From Geminicoccaceae bacterium (GTDB taxonomy: Bacteria; Pseudomonadota; Alphaproteobacteria; Geminicoccales; Geminicoccaceae), in contig JAPJRA010000013.1 in NCBI GenBank assembly GCA_030824835.1, forward strand, positions 1 through 18,397: a stretch of DNA of 18,397 nt, read 5' to 3'. The position numbers were made by a program, and so were the translations under genes. Position 1 is the stretch's first letter. Each line of letters opens with the position of its first letter. Positions 8,562-14,874 of this stretch are shown here, piece after piece. A model generated the notes under the pieces. The model was given only the letters and a program-made list of their open reading frames with translations, had not been told where the DNA came from and did not search any database.

Positions 8562-8598
8562 GTCTATGACGTCTTATAGACTCGGTCGAATAATTCGA
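8562..8598. repeat. Two adjacent inverted repeats, possible operator
   Basis: GTCTAT (8562-8567) pairs with ATAGAC (8576-8581) across 8 bases. Four bases further on, TCGAAT (8586-8591) pairs with ATTCGA (8593-8598) around a single A. Both dyads are perfect 6-base arms. They lie in the leader of the exported gene at 8722, where a dimeric regulator could bind. No known regulator motif is recognised. Confidence 0.4.
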
Positions 8599-8707
8599 GA
8601 AATCGACAGACCGTGCGTTTGCTGCTGTGGCACTCGGCGGCGTTGCTTGATAGCGGCGTGCCCATGGGTAAATGCAAGTGCTTCAGCTCTGGCGAGAAAC
8701 AGATCGC

Positions 8708-8713
8708 AGAGGA
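8708..8713 (+). promoter_or_regulatory. Ribosome binding site that fixes a GTG start at 8722
   Basis: AGAGGA lies 8 bases upstream of GTG 8722. No in-frame ATG between here and the signal peptide core is equally placed. The resulting protein is 175 aa, exactly the length of the paralog at 11015, which supports this start. Confidence 0.7.
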
Positions 8714-8721
8714 AACAAGCA

Positions 8722-9249
8722 GTGCAAACCGGGGTCGACGTTCGTCCATCACCATCCGCGTCAGCTCTGGCGCGGAAGATCGTCATCGGTGCCCTGTGCA
8801 TCGGGGCGCTGGCTCTCGTGTCACCCATCGCTTCAACCGCAGCCATGGCCGATCAGGGTCTGGAGGGCCAAGAAGCCGTCGCGGCCGCGACCGACACGAG
8901 CGCCGAGCTGGAGAACAGCGTCGCGAGCGAGGCGGTGGCCGGCGTCACGCCGCAGGCCGTGGTGCGCAGCGCCTGCTTGCTGCCGTTCTTCAAGGTCACC
9001 TATCCGATATTCCTGAACGGCAAGGGCATTTTCCGCTTCGTGACGACGCCGAGGGCGCCGCCGAAAGGCTTCAACGTCGTGATGACGCTGAAATTTCCCG
9101 GGCTCAGCAGGAAGGTGAACAATTTTGGACCGGGCAAGGCCGAGACGTTCAACGTCAGGAAGACCTTTTCCGCCAAAGTCAACGGCAAGGTCACCATCTC
9201 GGGCGTCGACGGCTCCTATGGCTGCTTCGTTTTGAAGATCACGCCGTAA
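8722..9249 (+). CDS. Exported two-cysteine protein of unrecognised family, paralog 1
   Basis: I do not recognise this family. The GTG start gives 175 aa. Residues 1-43 look like a signal peptide: basic n-region ending RK at 18-19, core IVIGALCIGALALV, and AxA-type cut after AMA. Residues 44-73 form an acidic Ala/Glu/Thr-rich linker. From GVTP (74-77) to the end is a compact domain with Cys85 and Cys168 and short motifs LPFFKV, LNGKGIF, FPGL, VNGKVTISG and SYGCFVLK. It matches the protein at 11015-11542 at about 64 of 99 aligned positions by eye, with one 3-residue gap. The two cysteines could join the ends of the domain by a disulfide. Alternating hydrophobic residues suggest a beta-rich fold (inference). 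It faces rlmH and lies divergent from the ggt-family gene. Confidence 0.85.
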   Translation: MQTGVDVRPSPSASALARKIVIGALCIGALALVSPIASTAAMADQGLEGQEAVAAATDTSAELENSVASEAVAGVTPQAVVRSACLLPFFKVTYPIFLNGKGIFRFVTTPRAPPKGFNVVMTLKFPGLSRKVNNFGPGKAETFNVRKTFSAKVNGKVTISGVDGSYGCFVLKITP

Positions 9250-9264
9250 CGCGGTGGCGCCGCG
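9250..9264. terminator. Short GC hairpin between converging genes
   Basis: CGCGG (9250-9254) and CCGCG (9260-9264) form a perfect 5-base stem with a 5-base loop, directly after the TAA of the exported gene. The gap is only 57 bases and also holds the end of rlmH from the other strand. There is no T-run, so terminator function is a weak guess. Confidence 0.25.
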
Positions 9265-9306
9265 CGACCGGCGCCCCACCCCAGACCGCCGGCAACGGTC
9301 GGCTGG

Positions 9307-9765
9307 TCACCCGCGATGATAGGGGTGGCCGGCCAGGATCGTGGTCGCACGATAGAGCTGCTCGGCGAGCATCACGCGGACCAGACGGTGCGGCCACGTC
9401 AATCGGCCAAAGGCGATGCTGGCATCGGCCGCGGTCACGAGGTCGGGCGCCAGCCCGTCCGGGCCGCCGATCAGGAACGCCGCGGTCCGGCGGCCGCTGT
9501 CGCGCCACCTGCCGAGCTGACCGGCGAACTCCTCGCTCGAAGGATCCCGGCCGCGTTCATCCAGGGCCACGAGGGCGGCGCCGGCGGGCACCGCGCCGCG
9601 TAGCAGGCTGGCTTCGGCTTCCTTGCGGCGCTCTGGGGGGACGTTGCCGCGCGGCTGCACCTCGATCAGCCGGATCGGCCACGGACAGCGGCGGACATAG
9701 TCCGCAAAGAGGCTGTCGACCGGTGCGTCGCGACTGCGGCCCACCGCCACGACGAGCAGCTCCAA
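9307..9765 (-). CDS. rlmH: 23S rRNA (pseudouridine-1915 N3)-methyltransferase RlmH
   Basis: A 152-aa SPOUT-class methyltransferase that uses S-adenosylmethionine to methylate pseudouridine 1915 in helix 69 of 23S rRNA on assembled 70S ribosomes. Diagnostic elements are ALVALDERG (64-72), the cofactor-loop FLIGGPDG (97-104), the trefoil-knot helix around LTWPHRLVRVMLAEQLYRA (122-140), and the conserved end HPYHR (147-151). Length fits the family (about 155). It starts 6 bases after the rsfS stop and is the last gene of a nadD-rsfS-rlmH operon, a common order in alphaproteobacteria. It converges with the exported gene at 8722-9249. Confidence 0.97.
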   Translation of the reverse strand: MELLVVAVGRSRDAPVDSLFADYVRRCPWPIRLIEVQPRGNVPPERRKEAEASLLRGAVPAGAALVALDERGRDPSSEEFAGQLGRWRDSGRRTAAFLIGGPDGLAPDLVTAADASIAFGRLTWPHRLVRVMLAEQLYRATTILAGHPYHRG

Positions 9766-9771
9766 GCCGGC

Positions 9772-10200
9772 TCAGCCGGATGCCGCAGCCCGTCGCGGCG
9801 GCGCCACCGACCAGAGCTTCTCGATGTCGTAGAAGGACCGGGTCTCGGCGCGGAACAGGTGGACCAGAATGTCCCCGGCGTCGATCAGGATCCAGGTGCT
9901 GGCGGCATCCTCGAGGCCTTCGGCCTGCACGTAGGAATGACCGGAGGCCTTGACGCGCTCGATCAGCTTCTCGGCCATGGACGCGATATGGCGCTGCGAC
10001 GTTCCGGTGGCCACGACCATGAACTCGGCAAGCGTGGTCTTGCCGGCAAGATCGATGACCGCAGGATCGAGTGCCTTGTCGTCGTCGAGCGAGGCCAACA
10101 CGACTTGCAGCAACGGGCTCGGTGGATTGGCCGGCTCCGGCACGGTGCCGGTCGGTTCGGGCTCGGTAATGGTCCAGTCTCCTGTGCCGGTCTCAGCCAC
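9772..10200 (-). CDS. rsfS: Ribosomal silencing factor RsfS
   Basis: RsfS binds ribosomal protein uL14 and blocks subunit joining when nutrients are scarce. The conserved domain spans about residues 29-130 of 142: LLQVVLASLDDDKALD, VVATGTSQRHIASMAEKL, then WILIDAGDILVHLF and the closing FYDIEKLW. I set the start at GTG 10200. It has a GAGG six bases upstream and overlaps the nadD stop by 8 bases, suggesting coupling. Alternatives are GTG 10143 (123 aa) and an ATT following an AGGAG sequence near 10184; all keep the full domain. The longer open frame reaching into nadD is antisense-like and rejected. The first ~28 residues (Pro/Glu-rich) are outside the family domain. Confidence 0.93.
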   Translation of the reverse strand: MAETGTGDWTITEPEPTGTVPEPANPPSPLLQVVLASLDDDKALDPAVIDLAGKTTLAEFMVVATGTSQRHIASMAEKLIERVKASGHSYVQAEGLEDAASTWILIDAGDILVHLFRAETRSFYDIEKLWSVAPPRRAAASG

Positions 10201-10861
10201 CGCCGGCCTCGGTGCGTGCCCGGATAGCGGTCGCGGAGGCCGGGTGTGGACGCAGCCGGACAAAAGTCCAGGCTGGCAACGGACTGCCGACCAGCGTCCC
10301 GGCCTGTTGCTCCGGTACTCTCGCCGCACCAAACCCCCGCGCCACTGGTCCTGCCAGCGCAGCATAAGAATAGGGTTGCCGCTCGAAAACCGCAACTGGG
10401 CATGCGGCCAGGATATGCCGCCAGTGCCGCCAACGGGGCAATTGCGCGAGATTGTCGGCACCCATGAGCCAGACGAACCGATGGTCTGGCCACGCTGCCA
10501 GCCGTCGTAGCGTGTCCGCCGTGTAGCGTGTGCCGAGGCGGGCTTCCAATGTCAGCACCCGGATGCGCGGATGACGTGCGAGGTCAGCGGCCAGCGCAAC
10601 CCGCCTTGCCATGGGTGCCATGCCGGCGGTGGTCTTGAGCGGGTTCTGCGGCGACACCAGCCACCAGATCTGATCCAGCCCCAGCCGTTTGAACGCCTCC
10701 AGGCTGATATAGCGATGACCCGCGTGGGCCGGATTGAACGAGCCTCCGAGGAGACCAACCCGCAGCCGCTTCCGCCCCGCCTCCACGGGTTGGAGGTCAT
10801 CGGTTGGGACGAGGCGTGCGACCGGGCGGCGTAACATCCTGGGCTCGCACAGCGCAGTCAT
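10193..10861 (-). CDS. nadD: Nicotinate-mononucleotide adenylyltransferase NadD
   Basis: Makes deamido-NAD from nicotinate mononucleotide and ATP, a step of NAD synthesis. Residues 35-49 hold the nucleotidyltransferase motif: VGLLGGSFNPAHAGH, with the two catalytic-site histidines. PQNPLK (71-76), MGADN (133-137) and the C-terminal ATP-binding SATAIR (209-214, replacing the usual ISSTxIR) follow. The protein ends only 8 residues after this motif, a little shorter than many homologs. ATG 10861 gives 222 aa but has no good ribosome binding site. ATG 10837 is possible; either leaves an N-terminal extension of 25-33 residues before the core. It is first in the nadD-rsfS-rlmH operon. In many relatives it directly follows proA; here an oppositely oriented exported gene intervenes. 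Confidence 0.95.
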   Translation of the reverse strand: MTALCEPRMLRRPVARLVPTDDLQPVEAGRKRLRVGLLGGSFNPAHAGHRYISLEAFKRLGLDQIWWLVSPQNPLKTTAGMAPMARRVALAADLARHPRIRVLTLEARLGTRYTADTLRRLAAWPDHRFVWLMGADNLAQLPRWRHWRHILAACPVAVFERQPYSYAALAGPVARGFGAARVPEQQAGTLVGSPLPAWTFVRLRPHPASATAIRARTEAGGG

Positions 10862-11014
10862 GGGCTGCGCTGCGGGCACATCGCCCGGGTGATGCGTGGG
10901 ACAGATGCAATACTCGTCGCGGCTGACGACACAGTAACGAAACACGACGGCCACATGTTTGCGCGGTCGCCGGTGATCGGCGCCAACGACTTGAAATGTA
11001 AAGGATAGTCAGTC

Positions 11015-11542
11015 ATGTCGAGCAAGATCCTCGCATTGCGTGCCCATGCTCGTTGGGCTTCGCTCGTGGCGTTGACCGCCGTGGCCGTAGCGACAATGCC
11101 GTCGGCTGCCGGTGCCGCCGGCAAGGAGGCCCAGGTTCTGAAGGGCGAGGGGAACAACTCGACCGTCAAGCTGCCGGCCAAGTCGCTCGGCCCCGAGAGC
11201 TTCAAGGAACTCGCCAACGGGGCCGAGACCGAGGCAACCGGCGGTGTCACACCCATGGCGGTCACCCGCGCCGCCTGCATTCTGCCTTTCAGCAAGGTGA
11301 AGTATCCGATCAGCCTCAATGGCAAAGGCATCTTCGCGTTCACCACGACACCATCGCGCAAGTTCGATGTGGTGATGACGATCGATTTCCCCGGCCTTCA
11401 TAAGCGGGTGGATAACTACTATGCGGGCGGTATCGAGCGCTACCTGGTCAAGAAGAACTTCACCGCGAGGGTCAACGGCAAGGTTACGATCTCTGGTTTC
11501 GGCAACTCCTACGGCTGCTTTGTGCTGAAGGTCACCCCCTGA
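11015..11542 (+). CDS. Exported two-cysteine protein of unrecognised family, paralog 2
   Basis: Sister of the gene at 8722 and likewise 175 aa; family unknown to me. ATG 11015 has an AAGGA site 10 bases upstream. Residues 1-35 form a signal peptide: basic start (K4, R9, R13), hydrophobic core LVALTAVAVA, likely cut near AAGA. A polar linker of about 40 residues (36-76) shares almost nothing with its paralog. From GVTP (77-80) the conserved domain begins: Cys88, LPFSKVKYPI, LNGKGIFAF, VVMTIDFPGL, VNGKVTISG and SYGCFVLK with Cys168. The domain is 3 residues shorter than in paralog 1. The gene is divergent from nadD (153-base spacer) and converges on proA, so it interrupts what is normally a proA-nadD run. 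Confidence 0.87.
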   Translation: MSSKILALRAHARWASLVALTAVAVATMPSAAGAAGKEAQVLKGEGNNSTVKLPAKSLGPESFKELANGAETEATGGVTPMAVTRAACILPFSKVKYPISLNGKGIFAFTTTPSRKFDVVMTIDFPGLHKRVDNYYAGGIERYLVKKNFTARVNGKVTISGFGNSYGCFVLKVTP

Positions 11543-11573
11543 CGCCGGCCTGGCTCCGCTGCACCGACGAGCT

Positions 11574-11587
11574 GGCCAGAGCTGGCC
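11574..11587. terminator. Hairpin between converging genes
   Basis: GGCCAG (11574-11579) and CTGGCC (11582-11587) form a perfect 6-base inverted repeat around AG. It lies in the 47-base gap between the end of the second exported paralog (+) and the end of proA (-), where it could serve both strands. The loop is too tight for the full stem to form and there is no T-run. Confidence 0.3.
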
Positions 11588-11589
11588 CA

Positions 11590-12870
11590 TCAACCGGGCC
11601 GGGTCTGGCCGGTGCCCCGCACCACATACTTGTAGCTGGTGAGCTGCTCGACGCCGACCGGCCCACGGGCATGGAGCCGGCCGGTTGCGATGCCGATCTC
11701 CGCACCCATGCCGAACTCGCCGCCATCGGCAAACTGAGTGCTGGCATTGTGGATGACGATGGCACTGTCGACCTCGCGCAGGAACCGGCCCGCCGCATCG
11801 CCGTCGGCCGCGACGATCGCGTCGGTGTGGTGCGAACCGTAGTGGTTGACGTGAGCGATGGCCTCGTCGAGCCCAGCCACCGTCTTCACCGCCAGGACAG
11901 CATCGAGATACTCGGTGTACCAATCCTGCTCGGTGGCTGCCGCAGCGTGAGGCTCGAGCCGTCGCACCACGTCGTCGCCACGGATCGCGCAGCCGGCAGC
12001 GATCAGAGCCTGCAGAATAGGCGGCAGCAGACGCTCTGCGGCGTCGCGGTCGACCAGCAGCGTCTCCGTTGCGCCGCATACTCCGGTCCGCCGCATCTTG
12101 CCATTGACGGCGAGCTCGACGGCCATGGTGGAATCGGCCGTGCCGTGCACGTACAGATGGCAGTTGCCTTCGAGATGCGCCAATACCGGCACCCGGCTCT
12201 CGGCCAGGACCCGCTCTATCAGCGAGCGGCCGCCCCGGGGCACGATGACGTCGATATGCTCGCTCATCCGCAGCAGCATCCCGACAGCGGCACGGTCGGT
12301 GGTCGGCACGAGTTGGATCGCCGTCGATGGCAGGTCAGCCACCGAGAGGCCGTGCGCCAGCGCGGCGCCGATCGCCTGCGCGGAATGGAAGCTTTCCGAG
12401 CCGCCCCGCAACACGGCAGCGTTGCCGGCCTTGAGGCACAAGGCACCGGCATCGGCGGTGACGTTCGGACGGCTTTCATAGATGATCCCGATGACGCCCA
12501 GGGGGACGCGTACCCTGGCGATGTCCAGCCCGTTCGGCTGGCTCCAGCGGGCGAGCTCGGTGCCGATCGGGTCGTCCAGCGCGGCGATCGTCTCCAGGCC
12601 TACGGCCATGGCTTCGACGCGCTTGGGATCGAGCTGCAGTCGATCGAGCATGGCGCCGGCCAGGTTTTTGGCGCGGGCAGCCGCCATGTCGCGGGCGTTG
12701 GCCGCCAGGATAGTGGATGCACCGTCACGCAACGCCGCAGCCGCGGCCCGAAGGGCCGTGTCCTTGGCTGACCGTGGCGCCTGGGCCAGTATTTGCGCCG
12801 CAGCCCTGGCCGCATCGCCCAGGGCCTGCATTTCCTTCTCGAGCTCGACTTTCAATACGGTCGCCATCAT
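11590..12870 (-). CDS. proA: Gamma-glutamyl phosphate reductase ProA
   Basis: Second enzyme of proline synthesis: NADPH-dependent reduction of glutamyl-5-phosphate to glutamate-5-semialdehyde in the cytoplasm. It has 426 aa (E. coli about 417). Landmarks are VPLGVIGIIYESRPNVTADA (122-141), KAGNAAVLRGGSE (147-159), PRGGRSLI (211-218) and the catalytic Cys265 in RTGVCGATETLLVD. GGEFGMGAEIGIATGRLHARGP is present near 383-404, quoted here only as a landmark region. ProA is a member of the aldehyde dehydrogenase superfamily. I use the first of two ATGs (12870/12867), which has GGGA six bases upstream; ATG 12882 is possible. The usual partner proB is not adjacent. It converges with the second exported paralog. 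Confidence 0.97.
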   Translation of the reverse strand: MMATVLKVELEKEMQALGDAARAAAQILAQAPRSAKDTALRAAAAALRDGASTILAANARDMAAARAKNLAGAMLDRLQLDPKRVEAMAVGLETIAALDDPIGTELARWSQPNGLDIARVRVPLGVIGIIYESRPNVTADAGALCLKAGNAAVLRGGSESFHSAQAIGAALAHGLSVADLPSTAIQLVPTTDRAAVGMLLRMSEHIDVIVPRGGRSLIERVLAESRVPVLAHLEGNCHLYVHGTADSTMAVELAVNGKMRRTGVCGATETLLVDRDAAERLLPPILQALIAAGCAIRGDDVVRRLEPHAAAATEQDWYTEYLDAVLAVKTVAGLDEAIAHVNHYGSHHTDAIVAADGDAAGRFLREVDSAIVIHNASTQFADGGEFGMGAEIGIATGRLHARGPVGVEQLTSYKYVVRGTGQTRPG

Positions 12871-12916
12871 CGATCGTCCCATGCCGCCATGCTGCAGCGG
12901 GCCTGGATGTAGCAAA

Positions 12917-12952
12917 GGCCCGCCCTAGGGCCAAGCGCTTCACCGGCGGGCC
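12917..12952. repeat. Inverted repeat upstream of proA
   Basis: GGCCCGCC (12917-12924) and GGCGGGCC (12945-12952) are perfect 8-base arms 20 bases apart. A 10-base palindrome GCCCTAGGGC (12922-12931) overlaps the first arm. Both lie within 50-85 bases of the proA start, in the spacer shared with cytochrome b561. They could be an operator or a leader hairpin; nothing identifies a regulator. Confidence 0.35.
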
Positions 12953-13014
12953 AGCTCTTCGTTGGGCTGTCGCCGGGTCGATCCTTCGGGGTCGCACCGC
13001 GTTTGTTGCGCATC

Positions 13015-13042
13015 TTGATAAGGCAAGCGGGCAAGCTATGAC
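13015..13042 (+). promoter_or_regulatory. Candidate sigma-70-type promoter of the cytochrome b561 gene
   Basis: TTGATA (13015-13020) and TATGAC (13037-13042) are 16 bases apart, matching -35 at 5/6 and -10 at 4/6. The -10 ends 44 bases before the ATG at 13087. Position and sequence both fit, but it is a by-eye call. Confidence 0.5.
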
Positions 13043-13086
13043 CAATCATAGGGCCGGTGCATGGCTCTGTGGGTTCTGGAGGGCGC

Positions 13087-13644
13087 ATGCTGGGAAATAC
13101 GACGGAACGCTGGGGCAGTCTGCAGATCGCGTTGCACTGGACGGTGGCAGCCCTGATCCTGATCCAGGTCCCCGCGGGATGGGGCATGGTGCTTTCCGGG
13201 CCGGGGCCCACGCAGGACCTGCTCTATGCCGTGCACAAGAACGTGGGCCTGATCGTCCTTATCCTGGCCTGCATCCGCCTGGTCTGGCGCCTGCGGCATC
13301 CCGTGCCTTACCTGCCGGCGGACCTCGCTCCCTGGCAGTCGGGCGCGGCGCGGGCCACACACTTCCTGCTCTATCTGCTGTTGTTTCTCATGCCGCTGAC
13401 CGGCTTTCTGTACACCACGCTGAGCGGCTATCCGGTGCCGTTCCTGATGGTTTGGGAATTGTCCCAGTATGTCCCAGTGAACAAGCCCCTTGGGGAGCTG
13501 TTCAAGGTGGCCCACCTGACGCTGCAGTGGCTACTTTATGCGACCGTGATACTGCATGTGGCGGGAGCGCTGCAGCATCATTTCGTGCGCAAGGACGGCG
13601 TGCTGCGCCGGATGCTGTCGTCGCGAGCGGCGTCTCTGGTCTAG
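13087..13644 (+). CDS. Cytochrome b561 family protein (CybB-like)
   Basis: Di-heme cytochrome b of the inner membrane that passes electrons between quinol and other acceptors; E. coli CybB has been shown to act as a superoxide:ubiquinone oxidoreductase. The 185-aa protein has four helices (about residues 15-36, 50-68, 90-112 and 141-162). His17 (ALHW), His50 (AVHKNVG), His143 (AHLTLQ) and His157 (ILHVAG) match the CybB heme ligands, including the 14-residue spacing in helix four. ATG 13087 follows GGAGGG; an upstream start at 13057 would add Gly/Ser-rich residues and is rejected. It stands alone, with a promoter at 13015-13042 and a strong hairpin at 13660-13693. The partner protein is unknown. 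Confidence 0.93.
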   Translation: MLGNTTERWGSLQIALHWTVAALILIQVPAGWGMVLSGPGPTQDLLYAVHKNVGLIVLILACIRLVWRLRHPVPYLPADLAPWQSGAARATHFLLYLLLFLMPLTGFLYTTLSGYPVPFLMVWELSQYVPVNKPLGELFKVAHLTLQWLLYATVILHVAGALQHHFVRKDGVLRRMLSSRAASLV

Positions 13645-13659
13645 GTGCCAGCCTCCTGA

Positions 13660-13693
13660 CCCGTCCGAGCAAGCGGATGCACGCTCGGACGGG
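13660..13693. terminator. Strong bidirectional hairpin terminator candidate
   Basis: CCCGTCCGAGC (13660-13670) and GCTCGGACGGG (13683-13693) form a perfect 11-base, GC-rich stem with a 12-base loop. It sits 16 bases after the cytochrome b561 stop and 34 bases beyond the stop of the converging DUF1127 gene. There is no T-run on either side. The position between converging genes makes terminator function likely. Confidence 0.65.
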
Positions 13694-13727
13694 CCGAGGA
13701 CTCGCGGGCTGGCGCGTCCGCATTCGC

Positions 13728-13937
13728 TCAGCGAAACCAGCCGCGAACGGCACGCTCGACCTCGCTACGGTTGATCCCGAGATCGTGAAGCGTCCGATCA
13801 TCCTGTTGCCTCAGGAAGCTGATCTCGCGCCTGGTGCGGTACTCGCGCACGACGGCTGCGGCTAGTCCGTGGAAGAATCGAGACAAGCCGGTGGCTACTC
13901 GGCTTTTCGAGCCGGCAGCCAGAAGCAGGGCAGACAT
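13728..13937 (-). CDS. DUF1127 (YjiS-like) small protein
   Basis: A 69-aa basic protein with the DUF1127 pattern at its C-terminus: FLRQQDDRTLHDLGINRSEVERAV (positions about 41-64; key elements D-R-x-L-x-D-L-G-I-x-R-x-E). ATG 13937 is preceded by GGAG at good spacing. Short alphaproteobacterial DUF1127 proteins have been linked to RNA handling, phosphate and C1 metabolism, but this member could do something else. The first 35 residues are Ala-rich and amphipathic. It is probably a single-gene unit, with 130 bases upstream to the SelW-like gene and the hairpin at 13660-13693 downstream. Confidence 0.85.
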   Translation of the reverse strand: MSALLLAAGSKSRVATGLSRFFHGLAAAVVREYRTRREISFLRQQDDRTLHDLGINRSEVERAVRGWFR

Positions 13938-14067
13938 GTTGGTCTCCTATCGACGCAGCAAGGACGCAATTGCCCTCGCGCTGGTAGGAGCATGGCCGCA
14001 ACCGGTTTCGAGCCGATGTCATCGCGGCTGCCGTCTGTTTCAATTTCGTTGCGGTGTCCGCGCCAAC

Positions 14068-14343
14068 CTACCGGTCGGTGTGACCCAGGTCGCGGTTCGG
14101 ATCGAGCTGGTCCCGGATACGCTGCTTCAGTGCCTTGGCGTCGGGAAAACCCCCATCGCGCCGGCGTTCCCAGATGGAGATGTCGTCGTAGCGGATCTCG
14201 AAAGCGCCACCGGTGCCGGGTAGGAGGGCGACCTCCCCCAAATCCTCGGCGAAAGTGGTGAGCAGCTCCTGCGCCATCCAGGCCGCGCGCAGTAGCCAAT
14301 TGCATTGACGACAGTAGAGGATGGTTACCCGGGGCTTGCTCAT
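14068..14343 (-). CDS. SelT/SelW/SelH (Rdx) family thioredoxin-like protein
   Basis: A 91-aa protein beginning VTILYCRQCNWLLRAAWMAQEL, read here as two parts: VTILYCRQCNW (6-16) and LLRAAWMAQELL. It has the CxxC redox motif at Cys11-Cys14, where animal SelW carries Cys-x-x-Sec. FEIRYDDISIWERRRDGGFPDA, near residues 51-72, is the other family landmark (sequence ending with the GFP(D/E)xKxLKQR helix). Bacterial members have no settled function; a thiol-redox role is inferred from the fold. ATG 14343 gives the standard family N-terminus. An upstream extension is Arg/Ala-rich and rejected. The ribosome binding site is weak. It lies downstream of the SRPBCC gene on the same strand with a 105-base gap containing a hairpin. 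Confidence 0.92.
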   Translation of the reverse strand: MSKPRVTILYCRQCNWLLRAAWMAQELLTTFAEDLGEVALLPGTGGAFEIRYDDISIWERRRDGGFPDAKALKQRIRDQLDPNRDLGHTDR

Positions 14344-14398
14344 CGCTGAAGTCCAGGCGCCAAAAGCATCGTGCGGTGCTGCCTGCGCACGAGGTGCG

Positions 14399-14430
14399 GC
14401 CTCTCGCGCTCGCCCATGAACGCGCGAGGC
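14399..14430 (-). terminator. Imperfect hairpin after the SRPBCC gene
   Basis: GCCTCTCGCG (14399-14408) pairs with CGCGCGAGGC (14421-14430) over 9 of 10 positions, with a 12-base loop. It lies 18 bases beyond the SRPBCC stop on the minus strand and before the SelW-like start. There is no clear T-run. Confidence 0.4.
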
Positions 14431-14448
14431 CGGCACGATAGGGCGAGC

Positions 14449-14874
14449 TTAGGTCCTGATCCCGTAGAGTTTGGTGATATTGTCGAGACCGGCCTGATAG
14501 ACCTCCTGGACGGTCTTCACGACGTCGTTCTCGTTGCCAGTCTTGACGTTGAAATCACTCGACCACTCGACGGTGCTGGTTCCATCGCCGTTGTCCTTGA
14601 CCCGAATCTCCGAGAAGTAGTCGCTGATCGGCAAGGGACTCTCAAGAATGGAATAGCGGTACAGGCGCTCGGTCGGGCTGATCTCCTCAAGCCGCTCGAC
14701 CAGCTTTGCTCCACCGATGAGTTGCAGCGTCCGGATGGAGCCCTTGTTCTCGCCCTCGGACTCCACCTTTTCCATCATCGGATGCCATTTGCCGATCGCG
14801 GCGAAGGATCCCATTGCCTGCCAGAGCTTGTCGGCGTTCATGGCCACTGGCGTGGACATGGTGACTTTGGGCAT
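14449..14874 (-). CDS. SRPBCC (START/polyketide-cyclase-like) family protein
   Basis: A 141-aa protein with the SRPBCC helix-grip fold pattern. It opens with a strand and then an ADKLWQAMGSFAAIGKWHP (21-39) helix. Next come GSIRTLQLIGGAKLVERLEE, split in the fold as strands (about 50-69), ERLYRYSILESPLPISDYFSEI (about 74-95) and a WSSDFNV strand. A long C-terminal helix ends the protein. Such proteins bind small hydrophobic ligands in a deep pocket; the ligand cannot be predicted. The start ATG 14874 has a strong GGGAGG site six bases upstream, which rules out the longer frame. There is no signal peptide. It is divergent from rpiB. Confidence 0.9.
   Translation of the reverse strand: MPKVTMSTPVAMNADKLWQAMGSFAAIGKWHPMMEKVESEGENKGSIRTLQLIGGAKLVERLEEISPTERLYRYSILESPLPISDYFSEIRVKDNGDGTSTVEWSSDFNVKTGNENDVVKTVQEVYQAGLDNITKLYGIRT

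Larger units (their letters stand above)
8298..8721. other. Divergent intergenic region with AT-rich island
   Basis: This 424-base spacer separates the ggt-family gene (-) from the exported gene (+). The half next to ggt is GC-rich. Bases 8441-8600 are strikingly AT-rich and full of small palindromes, including AGATATCT, ATTTAAAT, GACGTC and ATGCAT. The region carries a candidate plus-strand promoter (8467-8495) and two neighbouring dyads (8562-8598). An open frame runs through bases 8560-8721 in phase with the exported gene. That extension is Arg/Cys-rich, unlike a signal peptide, so I treat it as untranslated leader. Confidence 0.5.

Noticed and set aside
8560..8721. In-frame N-terminal extension of the first exported paralog (ATG 8560)
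   Set aside because: The extension is Arg/Cys-rich and would bury the signal peptide. GTG 8722 has a good ribosome binding site and yields the same length as the paralog.
11009..12079. 356-codon minus-strand frame spanning paralog 2 and part of proA
   Set aside because: It crosses two well-supported genes in other frames and has Arg/Gly/His-rich shadow composition.
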